NCBI GenBank assembly: GCA_022841705.1
Contig: JALHQZ010000004.1
Span: forward strand, 1-64,000
From: Pirellulales bacterium
GTDB taxonomy: Bacteria; Planctomycetota; Planctomycetia; Pirellulales; Lacipirellulaceae
DNA length: 64,000 bases
Reading direction: 5' to 3'
Below, in pieces: positions 51,690 to 60,557 of this stretch. Position numbers and translations under genes: made by a program. Within the stretch, counting starts at the first letter, position 1. Every line of letters starts with the position of its first letter. Below the pieces are notes generated by a model that was given only the letters and a program-made list of their open reading frames with translations, made no database searches and was not told the origin of the DNA.

Positions 51690-52706
51690 CTAGCGCCCCT
51701 TGCGCAACCGGAACTGGTCCGCCAATTTCTCGCCGGTGAAACCGAGTTCGAACGCGTGCAAACCGAAGCGCTCCGAGAGTTCTTCGCACACCTTGAGGCC
51801 GCGGACGCTGTTGCCGCGGGGGTCGAGCGGTGGCGAAAAGATGCCGATGCCGCACACCCCGGGGACCACAGCGCAGATGCCGCCGCCGACGCCGCTCTTT
51901 GCGGGCAGGCCCACGCGGTACGCCCACTCGCCGGCGTAGTCGTACATGCCGCAGGTGAGCATTACGCTCAGCACATCCTTCACATGCTGCTGCTTGATCG
52001 CCCGCTCCTTCGTCACGGGGTTCACGCCCGCATTGGCGAGCGTAGCGCCCATCACCGCTAGGTCATGGGCGGTGACCATGATTGAGCACTGCTGGAAGTA
52101 AAGTTCCAGCGAATCGGCAATCTGGTCGCTCACCATGCCGAAATTGAGCATCAGGTGGGCGATCGCTCGATTGCGGTGGCCAGTGGTGCGCTCGGACATA
52201 AAAATCGCATTGTCGATGTGCGGGCTCCGGCCGGTATAGCGCTCAAAGGTGGTCATCAAACGCTTGATGCGGTCGGCAAAATCTTTGCCGTGGATGAGAT
52301 CGGCGGTGGCGATGGCGCCGGCGTTCACCAGCGGATTGAACGGGCGGTTGGACTCCTCGTCGAGCACAATCGCATTGAACGCTTCGCCGGTCGGCTCGAC
52401 CCCCACCTTGGCCAGCACCGCGTCGCGGCCATGGTCGTCGAGCGCCTGGCCAAACACAAACGGCTTCGAGACCGACTGAATGCTAAAGGGCAGGGCATGA
52501 TCGCCCACGTCATAGGCGTCGCCGTCAACCGTCACTAGGGAGAGACCGAACCATTCCGGCTTCGCGAGCGCGAGCTCCGGAATGTAATCGGCCACCGTGC
52601 CGTCACTGACGGACTTGTACTTCGCGTGCAGCTCTTGGAGCGTCGCGCGCATGGGCGACACAGAGCTTTTGAGGTTACCGAGCAGATCGTCGATGGGGTC
52701 GGGCAT
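51690..52706 (-). CDS. glsA: Glutaminase A
   Basis: The protein has 338 residues, in the normal range. The serine beta-lactamase-like core has SIQSVSKPFVF (catalytic SxxK), the NPLVNAGAIATADLI loop, YERYTGRSP-type segment FERYTGRSPHIDN, LELYFQQCSIMVTAHDLAVM, and SGVGGGICAVVPG. It converts glutamine to glutamate and ammonia in the cytoplasm. It stands alone on the minus strand; its upstream gap holds long inverted repeats. Confidence 0.95.
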   Translation of the reverse strand: MPDPIDDLLGNLKSSVSPMRATLQELHAKYKSVSDGTVADYIPELALAKPEWFGLSLVTVDGDAYDVGDHALPFSIQSVSKPFVFGQALDDHGRDAVLAKVGVEPTGEAFNAIVLDEESNRPFNPLVNAGAIATADLIHGKDFADRIKRLMTTFERYTGRSPHIDNAIFMSERTTGHRNRAIAHLMLNFGMVSDQIADSLELYFQQCSIMVTAHDLAVMGATLANAGVNPVTKERAIKQQHVKDVLSVMLTCGMYDYAGEWAYRVGLPAKSGVGGGICAVVPGVCGIGIFSPPLDPRGNSVRGLKVCEELSERFGLHAFELGFTGEKLADQFRLRKGR

Positions 52707-52716
52707 AAGGATTCTG

Positions 52717-52955
52717 AACCACGAAAGTCGCGAAAGGAACGCGAGAAAAACCGAACGCGAATAAAACGAATAAGCGCGAATGAAGAGAATCGATTGATCT
52801 TGTGGGCGTCAATTGAATGGCAAGCATTGAGACGATCCGGAGGTCAATTTAACGCTGTCCAAAGCTTCTTGAATCTCGCACTCATTTTTCTCCTTAGATT
52901 CGCGCTCATTCGTTTCATTCGCGTTCGCAAACTCTTATCTTCGCGTGTTTCGCGG
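52717..52955. repeat. Long inverted pair of GCGAA-rich arms
   Basis: AACCACGAAAGTCGCGAAAG and CGAACGCGAATAAAACGAAT face ATTCGTTTCATTCGCGTTCG and CTTCGCGTGTTTCGCGGTT across about 110 bases. It fills the gap between glsA and the MinD-like gene. Confidence 0.6.
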
Positions 52956-53732
52956 TTAAGCCCTCCCCATCACGCGCTCGGCGACTTGTTTCAGGGCGAG
53001 GGTCATGGGGTGTTCGGGGAAGCGGTTGACAAAGATGCCGCCGCTGGCGACGCGGACGATTTCAAAATTCATCGGCAACAGCGCGGCGACAGGCGCCTGG
53101 TACAATTCTTCCACGCGCTGCCGGAGCAGCGTGGTGTCCATCCCGGGCGGGACTTTGTTGACCACGATTTGCATGTCGGGAATCTCCAGCCGCCGCGCGA
53201 GTTCCGCCGTCACACTGGTCCCCTGAAAATCTTGGCTGTCGGGGCGCATCACCAAGAGCAGCATGTCGGAGATGGCGATCGAGAGGAGCGTCTCTTCGTT
53301 CACGCCGGGGTGCGTGTCGATGAACAGGTAATCGAGCTTGAGCTCTTGCACCAAGCGCTGGAAGCCATCGTTCAGCCGGCCCACATCGTAGCCATCGCGG
53401 AGCACGCGGCTGATCTCTCCGGTTTTCACGCTCGAGGGAATCAGAAAAATCCGCGGGCGGTCTTTATTCTCATCGTAACTGCCAATCGACGACTCGGAAA
53501 CGTCGTACGCCGCTTCCTCCACTTCGCAGTTGCCCCACAGATAATCGTTGAGGGCCAGCTTGAGCCGCGACTCGGGCAACTGGAACAGCACATGGATGCC
53601 GGGCGATTGGATGTCGGTGTCGATCACCCCGACCCGATGCCCCGCCTTCGCCACGAGGACCGCGATATTGGCGGTGGTGTTGCTCTTGCCGGTGCCGCCG
53701 CGGAACGAGTGGGTGGAAATGATCTTGGCCAA
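52956..53732 (-). CDS. MinD/ParA-like ATPase
   Basis: The protein has 258 residues. The P-loop is the deviant Walker A type STHSFRGGTGKSNTTANIA (signature lysine replaced by Arg before GG), followed by GVIDTDIQSPGIHVLF and DYLFIDTHPGVNEET. It is closer to MinD/FlhG-like or MRP-like ATPases than to plasmid ParA. I chose the TTG at 53732, preceded by GGGAG 8 bases upstream; the longer frame adds 12 residues without support. An FHA-domain gene lies upstream on the same strand, so the two may work together in a regulated positioning or secretion system. Confidence 0.82.
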   Translation of the reverse strand: MAKIISTHSFRGGTGKSNTTANIAVLVAKAGHRVGVIDTDIQSPGIHVLFQLPESRLKLALNDYLWGNCEVEEAAYDVSESSIGSYDENKDRPRIFLIPSSVKTGEISRVLRDGYDVGRLNDGFQRLVQELKLDYLFIDTHPGVNEETLLSIAISDMLLLVMRPDSQDFQGTSVTAELARRLEIPDMQIVVNKVPPGMDTTLLRQRVEELYQAPVAALLPMNFEIVRVASGGIFVNRFPEHPMTLALKQVAERVMGRA

Positions 53733-53786
53733 ACGACAAACTCCCGGCGGGATGGGACGCGGCAACAACAGCTTGCGGCGAAAGGA

Positions 53787-53946
53787 TTCACCACAGAGAG
53801 CACAGAGGAGACAGAGCAGAACAGAGGTGGAAGGGTCGAAAGGTTAAAACGTCGAAGAGTAAAGTTCGCATCGACAACTCTTCCGCTTTTTTACCCTCCT
53901 ACCTTTTCACCTCACTCTCTTTCCTCTGTGCTCTCTGTGGTGAACC
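53787..53946. repeat. Inverted pair, CACCACAGAGAGCACAGAGG family
   Basis: TTCACCACAGAGAGCACAGA faces CTCTGTGCTCTCTGTGGTGA, with looser inner pairing. Same family as 60312-60409. Confidence 0.75.
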
Positions 53947-54030
53947 TTTTTTGCTAAAGTAGCGTTGACGCAATCTTAAGTTGTCGCCTGAGTTTGCCAC
54001 GCTCCAACCAGCGCGGGGATCAGCTCTGGG

Positions 54031-54555
54031 CTATCGAATCTGGGTCTCTTCGGTCGCCCCCTCATCGCTTCGCATTTTGCTTGCCCGGACGCGCTCTTGC
54101 AACTCTCGAAAGAGGGCGTTCCCCGCAATATCGTCGACGTCCTGTTGCAATCGGTCGCGGTCGATCTCCAGCATATTGAGGAGTTCGGGCTGAAAGGCAT
54201 CGATCGTTTCGGTCGGCCGTTTAGTGGAGACACCGGTCTCGAATCGCAGGACCGGGCCGCTGGGGCCAAGCCGGAATGTGGTGGACCTTTCAAGCGGGCA
54301 CTCGGCGATCAGCCGGTCATTCACCAGCGTGCCGTGCCGGCCGGTAGAAAACAGCGTCCAGCCACCATTTTGCCACACCAGGCTGGCGTGGGAGCGCGAA
54401 ACGTGGGCGTCGGCCAGCACCACATCACAATCGTCGGCCCGGCCGAGCGTAATCGCCCGCTTGTCACGGAAGAGCCAAGTTTGGACCGGGTGCCCTTGAG
54501 CCGAATCCAACAGGTGGAGCGTAATCGGTTCAGGCGGCTGGGACAAACTGGCCAT
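54031..54555 (-). CDS. FHA-domain protein
   Basis: The protein has 174 residues. An FHA domain covers about 20-105: AITLGRADDCDVVLADAHVS, SRSHASLVWQNGGW (conserved GR, SxxH) and HGTLVNDR (N of the phosphothreonine pocket). A helical C-terminal part (LLNMLEIDRDRLQQDVDDIA, ALFRELQERVRASK) follows. It should bind phosphothreonine peptides. The ATG at 54555 starts just before the domain. It lies 300 bases upstream of the MinD-like gene. Confidence 0.8.
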   Translation of the reverse strand: MASLSQPPEPITLHLLDSAQGHPVQTWLFRDKRAITLGRADDCDVVLADAHVSRSHASLVWQNGGWTLFSTGRHGTLVNDRLIAECPLERSTTFRLGPSGPVLRFETGVSTKRPTETIDAFQPELLNMLEIDRDRLQQDVDDIAGNALFRELQERVRASKMRSDEGATEETQIR

Positions 54556-54927
54556 GTGGCTGCAAACAGGACCAAAACGGACGGAGAAGCGTTCAGGTAC
54601 TTTAATCCACAGCGGGGATGGTCGCAACTACGGGCGAAACGGGGAGAAGTGAAAGGAAGTAAGGGGGATGAAGGGCGGGGTTAGCCGGCCTCGCTCCGAG
54701 GCCGTGTTGTTTCGGCTGATTGCAGAGTGCAAATTGAAAAATGACAGGCGCCCTTGGCGCCCATTCTTCAACGTGCAATTCGCCCTTGGCAATTTGCAAT
54801 CCTATCCCGCTTATCTCCGCTTCATCTCCATCACCACATTTTCTTCCTTCATCCAAAAACGAAGGGCGCCGTGCGATACCTGCGAACGGCGCCCCGGAAG
54901 TTTCTAGGATCCACAGTGGAACGAACG

Positions 54928-55965
54928 CTATTCTTCCTCGCGTTGTTCGTCGAGGAACTTCCGCTTGAGTTCCTGGAGCTGCTCTTCCATCTGCTGCATC
55001 CGCTGATTAATGGCGTCATCGTTTGGCGCCATTTCGGGCGGCAAGTTCCAGGGATTGAACTGCGGCATCTGCGGGCCGTTGAGGCCGGCGAGCATTTGAG
55101 CCACTGGCGGGCGGAGCTCTTCCGGCAACTGCTCGAGCGACGCGGGATCATCGCCTTCGATTTCCCACTTTTCATTGCCGCGTTGGACCGTGATTTTGGC
55201 GGGCTGATCATTCTGTTTTTGGATGCTCACACTCACGCCATTGGGAAGCGCTTGCATTTGCATCACGCCGCCACCGCCACCAGGCATCCCCCGCAGTCGG
55301 CCGAAGCCGGGGAAGCGGCGCATCAGCTCGCCTTCAATCGCGGCGGGATCTTGGGGATTAAAACCTTCGAACCCGCCAAAGCCTTCGGGCCCGCCAGGAG
55401 GAGTAAACTCACCACCGCGGCCACCGAGGCCGGCAACATTCTCCGGCCGCTTCTCGGGCGTGATGGTGATGACTTCCTGCTGGCCTTGCCGCACGATTTG
55501 CAAGTTGATGTCGGCGCCATCGTCGCCCGCCTTAGAGACGAGGTTCACCAGTTCGCGCATGTCGGCGAGTTCTTGGTCATCAGCGGCGACGATCACGTCG
55601 AAGTTCTTAATGCCGGCTTTCTCGGCGGGGCTGTTCGGCACGACTTCACGCACCAACAGGCCTTTGCCTTCGGGCAGCGTGAGATGGGCGCGCAGCTCGG
55701 GCGAGACTTCACCCGCGAGCAGTCCAATCCAGTAGGGTGAAGCGGGCGCTTGCGGTGGTTGGCCAAAACCACCACGGCCTAACGGTTGCCGACCGCGCGG
55801 CGGACGCGCCGCGGGAGCATCGGCTGGAGCCGATTGATCGGGGCCGATCTCGACGATGTTTTCGGTAGCCGCCGGTTCTTCAGTCGCCGGCGCGGCCAGA
55901 GCTTGAGTTCCCGCTACAAGCAGGCCAAAGCCCGCGGCGGTGAGCAGCCAGTAACGCGATGTCAT
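54928..55965 (-). CDS. Secreted PDZ-domain protein
   Basis: The protein has 345 residues. A signal peptide (LLTAAGFGLLVAGTQALA) and a Pro/Gly/Arg-rich linker precede a PDZ domain (about 80-170: YWIGLLAGEVSPELRAHLTL, GLLVREVVPNSPAEKAGIKN, DVIVAADDQ). A Gly/Pro-rich centre, a second beta-rich part (NGVSVSIQKQNDQPAKITVQ) and a coiled-coil end (MQQMEEQLQELKRKFLDEQR) follow. No protease domain is present, so it is likely a binding or scaffold protein in the envelope. Confidence 0.8.
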   Translation of the reverse strand: MTSRYWLLTAAGFGLLVAGTQALAAPATEEPAATENIVEIGPDQSAPADAPAARPPRGRQPLGRGGFGQPPQAPASPYWIGLLAGEVSPELRAHLTLPEGKGLLVREVVPNSPAEKAGIKNFDVIVAADDQELADMRELVNLVSKAGDDGADINLQIVRQGQQEVITITPEKRPENVAGLGGRGGEFTPPGGPEGFGGFEGFNPQDPAAIEGELMRRFPGFGRLRGMPGGGGGVMQMQALPNGVSVSIQKQNDQPAKITVQRGNEKWEIEGDDPASLEQLPEELRPPVAQMLAGLNGPQMPQFNPWNLPPEMAPNDDAINQRMQQMEEQLQELKRKFLDEQREEE

Positions 55966-56050
55966 CTTCTTTCAATCCTAAAACGGGAAAAGCATCTGCC
56001 GCCGGGTCGGCGGGACACTAGCCGCCATTGTGCCAGATTGGCGGCAGGGT

Positions 56051-57316
56051 TCAAATTCTGTCTACGCCGCCCGGTAAACGGGGGTTCGAAGGCTTACGGA
56101 AAAGCGAAATCCACACCGGGACCATCGCGGCCAAAATCACCAGGCTGACGTTTTGCGAAATGCTGAGCCCCGTGCCGAACACGGCCGATTCGTCCACGCG
56201 GATGATTTCCATCAGGAACCGGGTCACAGGGTAAATGGTCAGCAGCAGGGCCATCACCACCCCATCCCGCCGGCGGAAAGGATAGACGGCCCAGGTGAAC
56301 CACGCTAAGAGGGCTCCGGTAATTGATTCATAAACTTGCGTCGGGTGAACCGGCAACGTGCGGGCGCGAATCGGCGCCGCCGGAAGTTTTACTGTCTTGC
56401 CGGTGGTGGTTTCGAGCGTAAGGGGGCGTTCGGCGAAGTACGCTTCGGAAAGGGCGGTGGCAGCTTCGTCGGCATTCGACACAGCGTGGCCGTTGATGCT
56501 GCGGAGGATGTCGCCGCGCTCGAGTCCCTCCGCGGGACGTTCGACACGCGCACCTTGGTCACTCGTACCGATCCGCAGGCCTTGCAGTTCGCCATGGGAA
56601 AGCTGATCGGCAAACGCGGGGCTGAGTTGTTCGCTCCGCGCGGTGTGCAGCCGCGGGAACGTGATTGCCCACGGCTTGTCGCACACGCCTCCGAAGCAGC
56701 AGCCGTTGAGCAGACAGCCGAGCCGTCCGCACGCGAGACCGATTACCAAACTTGGCGCGATGATATCGGCCAGTTTCAGCATCGGCAGCTTGTGCTTTCT
56801 GCAGTAAACGAGGAACGCCAGCCCCGCGCCGATGAGTGAGCCGTAAACGACCAGCCCCCCTTCCGTGAACTTGAGCACTTCGCGCACCACCTGCGGCCAA
56901 GTGCGTCCCGCGGTGAACTCATCCCAGTACTCGATCACGAAGAAGAGCCTCGCACCGAGGATGCCGTAGATGAAAACCCAGAACGCGAGGCCAGAGAGTT
57001 GATCCTGCGTGACTCCCGCCAAGTGAACTCGCTTCATCGCAAGTGCGAAACCACTCAGTACGCCGAGCAGCACCATAACGCCATAGCCCCGGATCGGCAG
57101 TCCCTCGGGAAACAATCGCGGCAGACTCCAGAAGAGTAACGCGCCGATGATGAAAAGCGGCAAGTAACCGTAGAACTCGCCGTCGATCCCCTTTGCCCGC
57201 CAGTGCCGCCCGAGCACGAAGAGCGCAACCGCCAGCCAGATCGCGAGCAGAATGCCCATCCCGAAGAGGGGCACACCGCCAAGCTGAATCGGGACGAGGA
57301 AGAGTTCACTACGCAT
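56051..57316 (-). CDS. lgt: Prolipoprotein diacylglyceryl transferase with PDZ-like insertion
   Basis: The protein has 421 residues, against about 260-300 for typical Lgt. Lgt features: IRGYGVMVLLGVLSGFALAM, FTEGGLVVYGSLIGAGLAFL, the signature GLACGRLGCLLNGCCFGG and the late LPVHPTQVYESITGAL, with about seven membrane helices. Between DKPWAITFPRL and LPVHPTQ lies an insertion of roughly 100 residues (about 225-320) that reads like a PDZ domain (GLERGDILRSINGHAVSNAD). Lgt attaches diacylglycerol to the lipobox Cys of lipoproteins; the insertion would face the periplasm-side loop. Confidence 0.88.
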   Translation of the reverse strand: MRSELFLVPIQLGGVPLFGMGILLAIWLAVALFVLGRHWRAKGIDGEFYGYLPLFIIGALLFWSLPRLFPEGLPIRGYGVMVLLGVLSGFALAMKRVHLAGVTQDQLSGLAFWVFIYGILGARLFFVIEYWDEFTAGRTWPQVVREVLKFTEGGLVVYGSLIGAGLAFLVYCRKHKLPMLKLADIIAPSLVIGLACGRLGCLLNGCCFGGVCDKPWAITFPRLHTARSEQLSPAFADQLSHGELQGLRIGTSDQGARVERPAEGLERGDILRSINGHAVSNADEAATALSEAYFAERPLTLETTTGKTVKLPAAPIRARTLPVHPTQVYESITGALLAWFTWAVYPFRRRDGVVMALLLTIYPVTRFLMEIIRVDESAVFGTGLSISQNVSLVILAAMVPVWISLFRKPSNPRLPGGVDRI

Positions 57317-57393
57317 AATGGAAACGATTTAACCGCGAAAGACTGGAACAATCTGCCCGCGAAGCGCGCGAATGGACGCGAATTGTAAATAGA

Positions 57394-57586
57394 CCAAAGG
57401 CCTATCTCACCGTAGCCTAGGGCATCGCCCTAGGGATAGTCGTTGAGGAACAAGTATCTTGGCTGAAAGCCATGTTCACCGTGAACGCAATTGTGTGTTT
57501 GGCCTTCAGCCAAAACGATTCTTTGGTATCACCGTCACCTAGGGCGATGCCCTAGGCTACGGTGAAGGATTGGCCTTCAGCCAATT
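57394..57586. repeat. Nested palindrome with TTGGCTGAA and CTAGGGC arms, copy 2
   Basis: CCAAAGGCCTATCTCACCGT and AGCCTAGGGC(ATC)GCCCTAGG on the left face CCTAGGGCGATGCCCTAGGC and TACGGTGAAGGATTGGCC on the right, with an inner TTGGCTGAAAGCC/GGCCTTCAGCCAA pair. An outer GCGAA-rich pair (about 57330-57375 and 57600-57637) adds a further layer. Confidence 0.8.
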
Positions 57587-57645
57587 TGATTGTTGCTCTG
57601 CGTCGTGCACCATTCGCGCTAATTCGCTCCATTCGGGGGGTAGTT

Positions 57646-58503
57646 CTAGTCTCCCACGAGAGTGTTATCAATGAGCCGCGTAGCGCCCACTTTCGCGGCC
57701 AGCGCGATAACTGTGGGGCCGGCGATGCGATCAACGGATTCCATGGCGCCGTCGCGTAAGAACGCAATGTATTGGACGTGGTCAACATCCACCAAGACTG
57801 ATTCCATTCTTGCTCGAATCACTTCGACATCGCTTTCACCAATAGCGACAAGTTCCTCGGCGGCCAGCAAACTGCGCCTCAGCGCTGTGGCGTGCTGGCG
57901 TTCGGTTGGTGACAGGTACGCATTGCGGCTGCTCATCGCCAAACCATCCGGCTCGCGAACCGTCGGACAGATAACGATGTCGATCGGCACGTTGAGGTCG
58001 CTGACCATCTGCCGCACCACCACGGTTTGCTGATAATCCTTACGGCCAAAATACGCGCGATTCGCCGGCGCCAAGTTGAACAGCTTCAGCACCACGGTGG
58101 CGACCCCGGCAAAGTGCGTAGGGCGAATGCGGCCCTCCCACTCGGCCGCCGCGGCGCCCACATGCACCATCGTGTCACTGCCGAGCGGGTACATTTCATC
58201 GGTGCTCGGCGCGAAGACCCAATCGCAGCCCGCTTCGGCCAAAAGCGCGCGATCGCGCTCGAGGTCGCGCGGATAGCGATTGAAATCTTCCTGCGGCCCG
58301 AATTGCGTGGGGTTCACAAACACGGTGGCGACGACGCGATCGCACTCGGCCTTGGCGGTTCGCACCAAACTCACATGCCCGGCGTGCAGGGCGCCCATCG
58401 TTGGCACGAGGCCAATTGTTTCACCGTTACTGCGCGCCGCAAGAATCGCCGCGCGAATTTCGGCGCCGGTCGAGAGCAGCAGCGGCGAGCTTGTTTCTGA
58501 CAT
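57646..58503 (-). CDS. panC: Pantothenate synthetase
   Basis: The protein has 285 residues, the usual size. Motifs: LVPTMGALHAGHVSLVRTAK (HIGH-like), FVNPTQFGPQEDFNRYPRDL, TVVLKLFNLAPANRAYFGRK (KMSKS-like region further on) and MSSRNAYLSP. It joins pantoate and beta-alanine using ATP. The ATG at 58503 is chosen; the 17 codons before it are encoded by a GCGGATGAGCGCGG palindrome. folK lies upstream on the same strand, linking coenzyme A and folate synthesis genes. Confidence 0.95.
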   Translation of the reverse strand: MSETSSPLLLSTGAEIRAAILAARSNGETIGLVPTMGALHAGHVSLVRTAKAECDRVVATVFVNPTQFGPQEDFNRYPRDLERDRALLAEAGCDWVFAPSTDEMYPLGSDTMVHVGAAAAEWEGRIRPTHFAGVATVVLKLFNLAPANRAYFGRKDYQQTVVVRQMVSDLNVPIDIVICPTVREPDGLAMSSRNAYLSPTERQHATALRRSLLAAEELVAIGESDVEVIRARMESVLVDVDHVQYIAFLRDGAMESVDRIAGPTVIALAAKVGATRLIDNTLVGD

Positions 58504-58511
58504 CAAAAATA

Positions 58512-58606
58512 GGGGACGCGGATGAGCGCGGATGCGGCGGATGAGCGCCGACAAGAAGAAAGATCAGCGTTGATCCGCCTCCCTCCGTGCTCATCCGCGT
58601 CCCCCT
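58512..58606. repeat. Palindromic repeat (GGGGACGCGGATGAGCGCGG family)
   Basis: GGGGACGCGGATGAGCGCGG and a second GCGGATGAGCG face CGTGCTCATCCGCGTCCCCC with an inner GATCAGCGTTGATCCGCC part. Single arms of the same family frame the repeat at 48590-48885. Confidence 0.7.
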
Positions 58607-58635
58607 TCTTCGGGGAGTGCGATAGATTCTACCCG

Positions 58636-59388
58636 TCATTGGCCGGGGGGCCAAACGCATTCGATGGCGGCGTCGATCTCGGCCGCGAAGTGGGCGGGGT
58701 CGCAATCGGCCAGAGAAAGCCGCGGAATACCCGGCAAATACGATTCGTCGAGGCTGATTAGCAACCGGGATGGCTTGCCGAGCGGAAATGTGCGGTGCAG
58801 TTCAATCGCCAGCGAAGGGAGGTGCTCTTCCAGTGAAATGAACTCTGGAGCTACGCGCTGAATCTGCTGAGCCCAAGATTTTCTCTGTCGCATCGTACCC
58901 CCGACAATCAGAAGCGAATTGCCCCCGGAGCGCAACTGATTAAGCAGTTGTTCGAGTGTGGCATCGAGCACTGGATGATTCCAATCCCCCGCGATATCGC
59001 AAGCCGGAACGAGCACAAACGGCCGAAAGCTCATTCGCGGGTGGGGCACGGTCAGTTCTGGCGTGCGGAGCCGTTGATTGCCGTAGAGGAGTAAATCGAG
59101 ATCAATCGTCCGCGCGTCCCAGCGTTCGTGGCGCTGCCGGCCGAGCGCTTGCTCGATGCGCTGGAGTTCGGCGAGCAGTTCGCGCGGTTTGAGCGTTGTC
59201 TCGACAATGGCGGCGCCGTTGAGGAACTCACCTTGACCCGACGGCCCGCCGACCGGCGCGGTGGCGTAGAAGGCGCTGTGCGCGACCACGCGAATGTGCG
59301 ACGCTTCGCCCAGGAGTTCCACAGCGCGATTGAGCGTCGCGCGACGGTCGCCGATATTCGAGCCGAGCGAAAGGAGCGCGCGCGTCAC
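58636..59388 (-). CDS. folK: HPPK (FolK) with C-terminal extension
   Basis: The protein has 250 residues, about 90 more than typical. The first 155 are clear HPPK: LLSLGSNIGDRRATLNRAVE, FLNGAAIVETTLKPRELLAE, DARTIDLDLLLYGNQRLRTP (metal-binding Asp pair) and VPHPRMSFRPFVLVPACDIA. Residues about 165-250 (NSLLIVGGTMRQRKSWAQQI, PSRLLISLDESYLPG) do not belong to HPPK and I cannot name them. HPPK pyrophosphorylates the pterin in folate synthesis. It is upstream of panC. Confidence 0.92.
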   Translation of the reverse strand: MTRALLSLGSNIGDRRATLNRAVELLGEASHIRVVAHSAFYATAPVGGPSGQGEFLNGAAIVETTLKPRELLAELQRIEQALGRQRHERWDARTIDLDLLLYGNQRLRTPELTVPHPRMSFRPFVLVPACDIAGDWNHPVLDATLEQLLNQLRSGGNSLLIVGGTMRQRKSWAQQIQRVAPEFISLEEHLPSLAIELHRTFPLGKPSRLLISLDESYLPGIPRLSLADCDPAHFAAEIDAAIECVWPPGQ

Positions 59389-60311
59389 GATGTGCTCACC
59401 CCTGACAAGAGTACAGCGAGCCGGGAGACGTCAGCCCCCGGAGAGCGCTAGCAAGGCCACTCCGGGGGCTGACGCCCTCCGGCTCGCGGGGAGAATCGTC
59501 TTCAATCAATATGCTTCAAAAAAATCTTGGGAGGGGACATCATTGCCCGAGACTAGGAAGTCGCCCATGGTCGATCCATCGGTTATGCCCCCCAAGTTGT
59601 ATGAAGCTCCGTTATGTTCGCTGAGCCGGCACGCGGTTGCATCCGGTCGGTGCAATTCTAGGTGGTTGCTGTTTCCGGACGTACCCGCGCGAGTGCGTGC
59701 CGGCTGCAGTTCTATTTCTCAATCCCACCCTCTCTCATGGTCCAATTTTTCGCCCGACGGGTGTGGAATTATTTCACGATCTCGCTCTGACGTTGACAGC
59801 TCGGGGTTAGTTCCGCGGACTCAATTCAAGTTCGCTCCGCGCAGATCGCCAGACAAACGCCATGCTGAAATACTAGTTCACGCAGCTAGCAGTGGGCTCG
59901 CGGTTGCTTACCAACCAGCACACCCACACCTCTTGAGCGAACTGCGGCCGAGACGAATGAGCTTTCAATCAGCGCAGTTCAGGCGTACGACTCCCGTCGT
60001 TCGCCCCGCGTTCCCTGCCAGACATCGCCCAAGGAGACTCCGTCATCCTTGGGGCGCCAACGATTGTGACGCACACCGCCCTCCAACCTGCGCGCAAACG
60101 TCACTGAACGATCAGCGACGCTCCACGTGAGCAGCGCGTTAGCACGAGATAGCCCCGTTCGCAACGTCTATGAGCAGTGACTCACACACGTCGCGTCCGC
60201 AGTTTTGCGACTGGCGCGCGGAATGTCAAGCGACCTTTTTTTCTGGCGTCAATTTTCGCGCGAAAAAGTTTCTGCGCCGCGCGGCGCCGGAAGAAGTTTA
60301 GGTAAGGACGA
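59389..60311. other. Long non-coding stretch with one repeat and a structured segment
   Basis: A palindrome (GCGAGCCGGGAGACGTCAGC with its complement) covers 59416-59487. A second, less regular hairpin runs from 59623 to 59702 (GCCGGCACGCG/GCGTGCCGGC outer stem, inner TTGCA/TGCAA pairs). The rest has frequent stops in all frames and no protein-like frame; the 278-residue plus-strand frame has the wrong composition. It may hold a non-coding RNA or decayed gene. Confidence 0.5.
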
Positions 60312-60409
60312 TTCACCACAGAGGGCACAGAGAGCGCAGAGGAGAGACACAGTGCAACGATTGATTGGTCATTTTCTCCTTTTCCTCTCTGTGCTCTCTG
60401 TGGTGAAGC
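60312..60409. repeat. Inverted pair, CACCACAGAGGGCACAGAG family
   Basis: TTCACCACAGAGGGCACAGA faces CTCTGTGCTCTCTGTGGTGA; same family as 53787-53946 and the single arm at about 14430. Confidence 0.75.
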
Positions 60410-60557
60410 TTCCTTTTACCTGCGCGAATCGTGCGTGCTGGCGCCTGACTCTTGCGGGGAACTTGGCCTAGAATAAGGCGAAGATTATTCGCACGCTGGA
60501 ATCCCACGTTTCCGGGATTGACGCAACCGCTTTCAGTGAGCCGCTCGCTTCGGCAAC

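Noticed and set aside
59294..60130. 278-residue plus-strand frame
   Set aside because: It is rich in Ser, Arg and Pro, has no domain-like pattern, starts inside folK and crosses a palindrome; it looks like chance open sequence.
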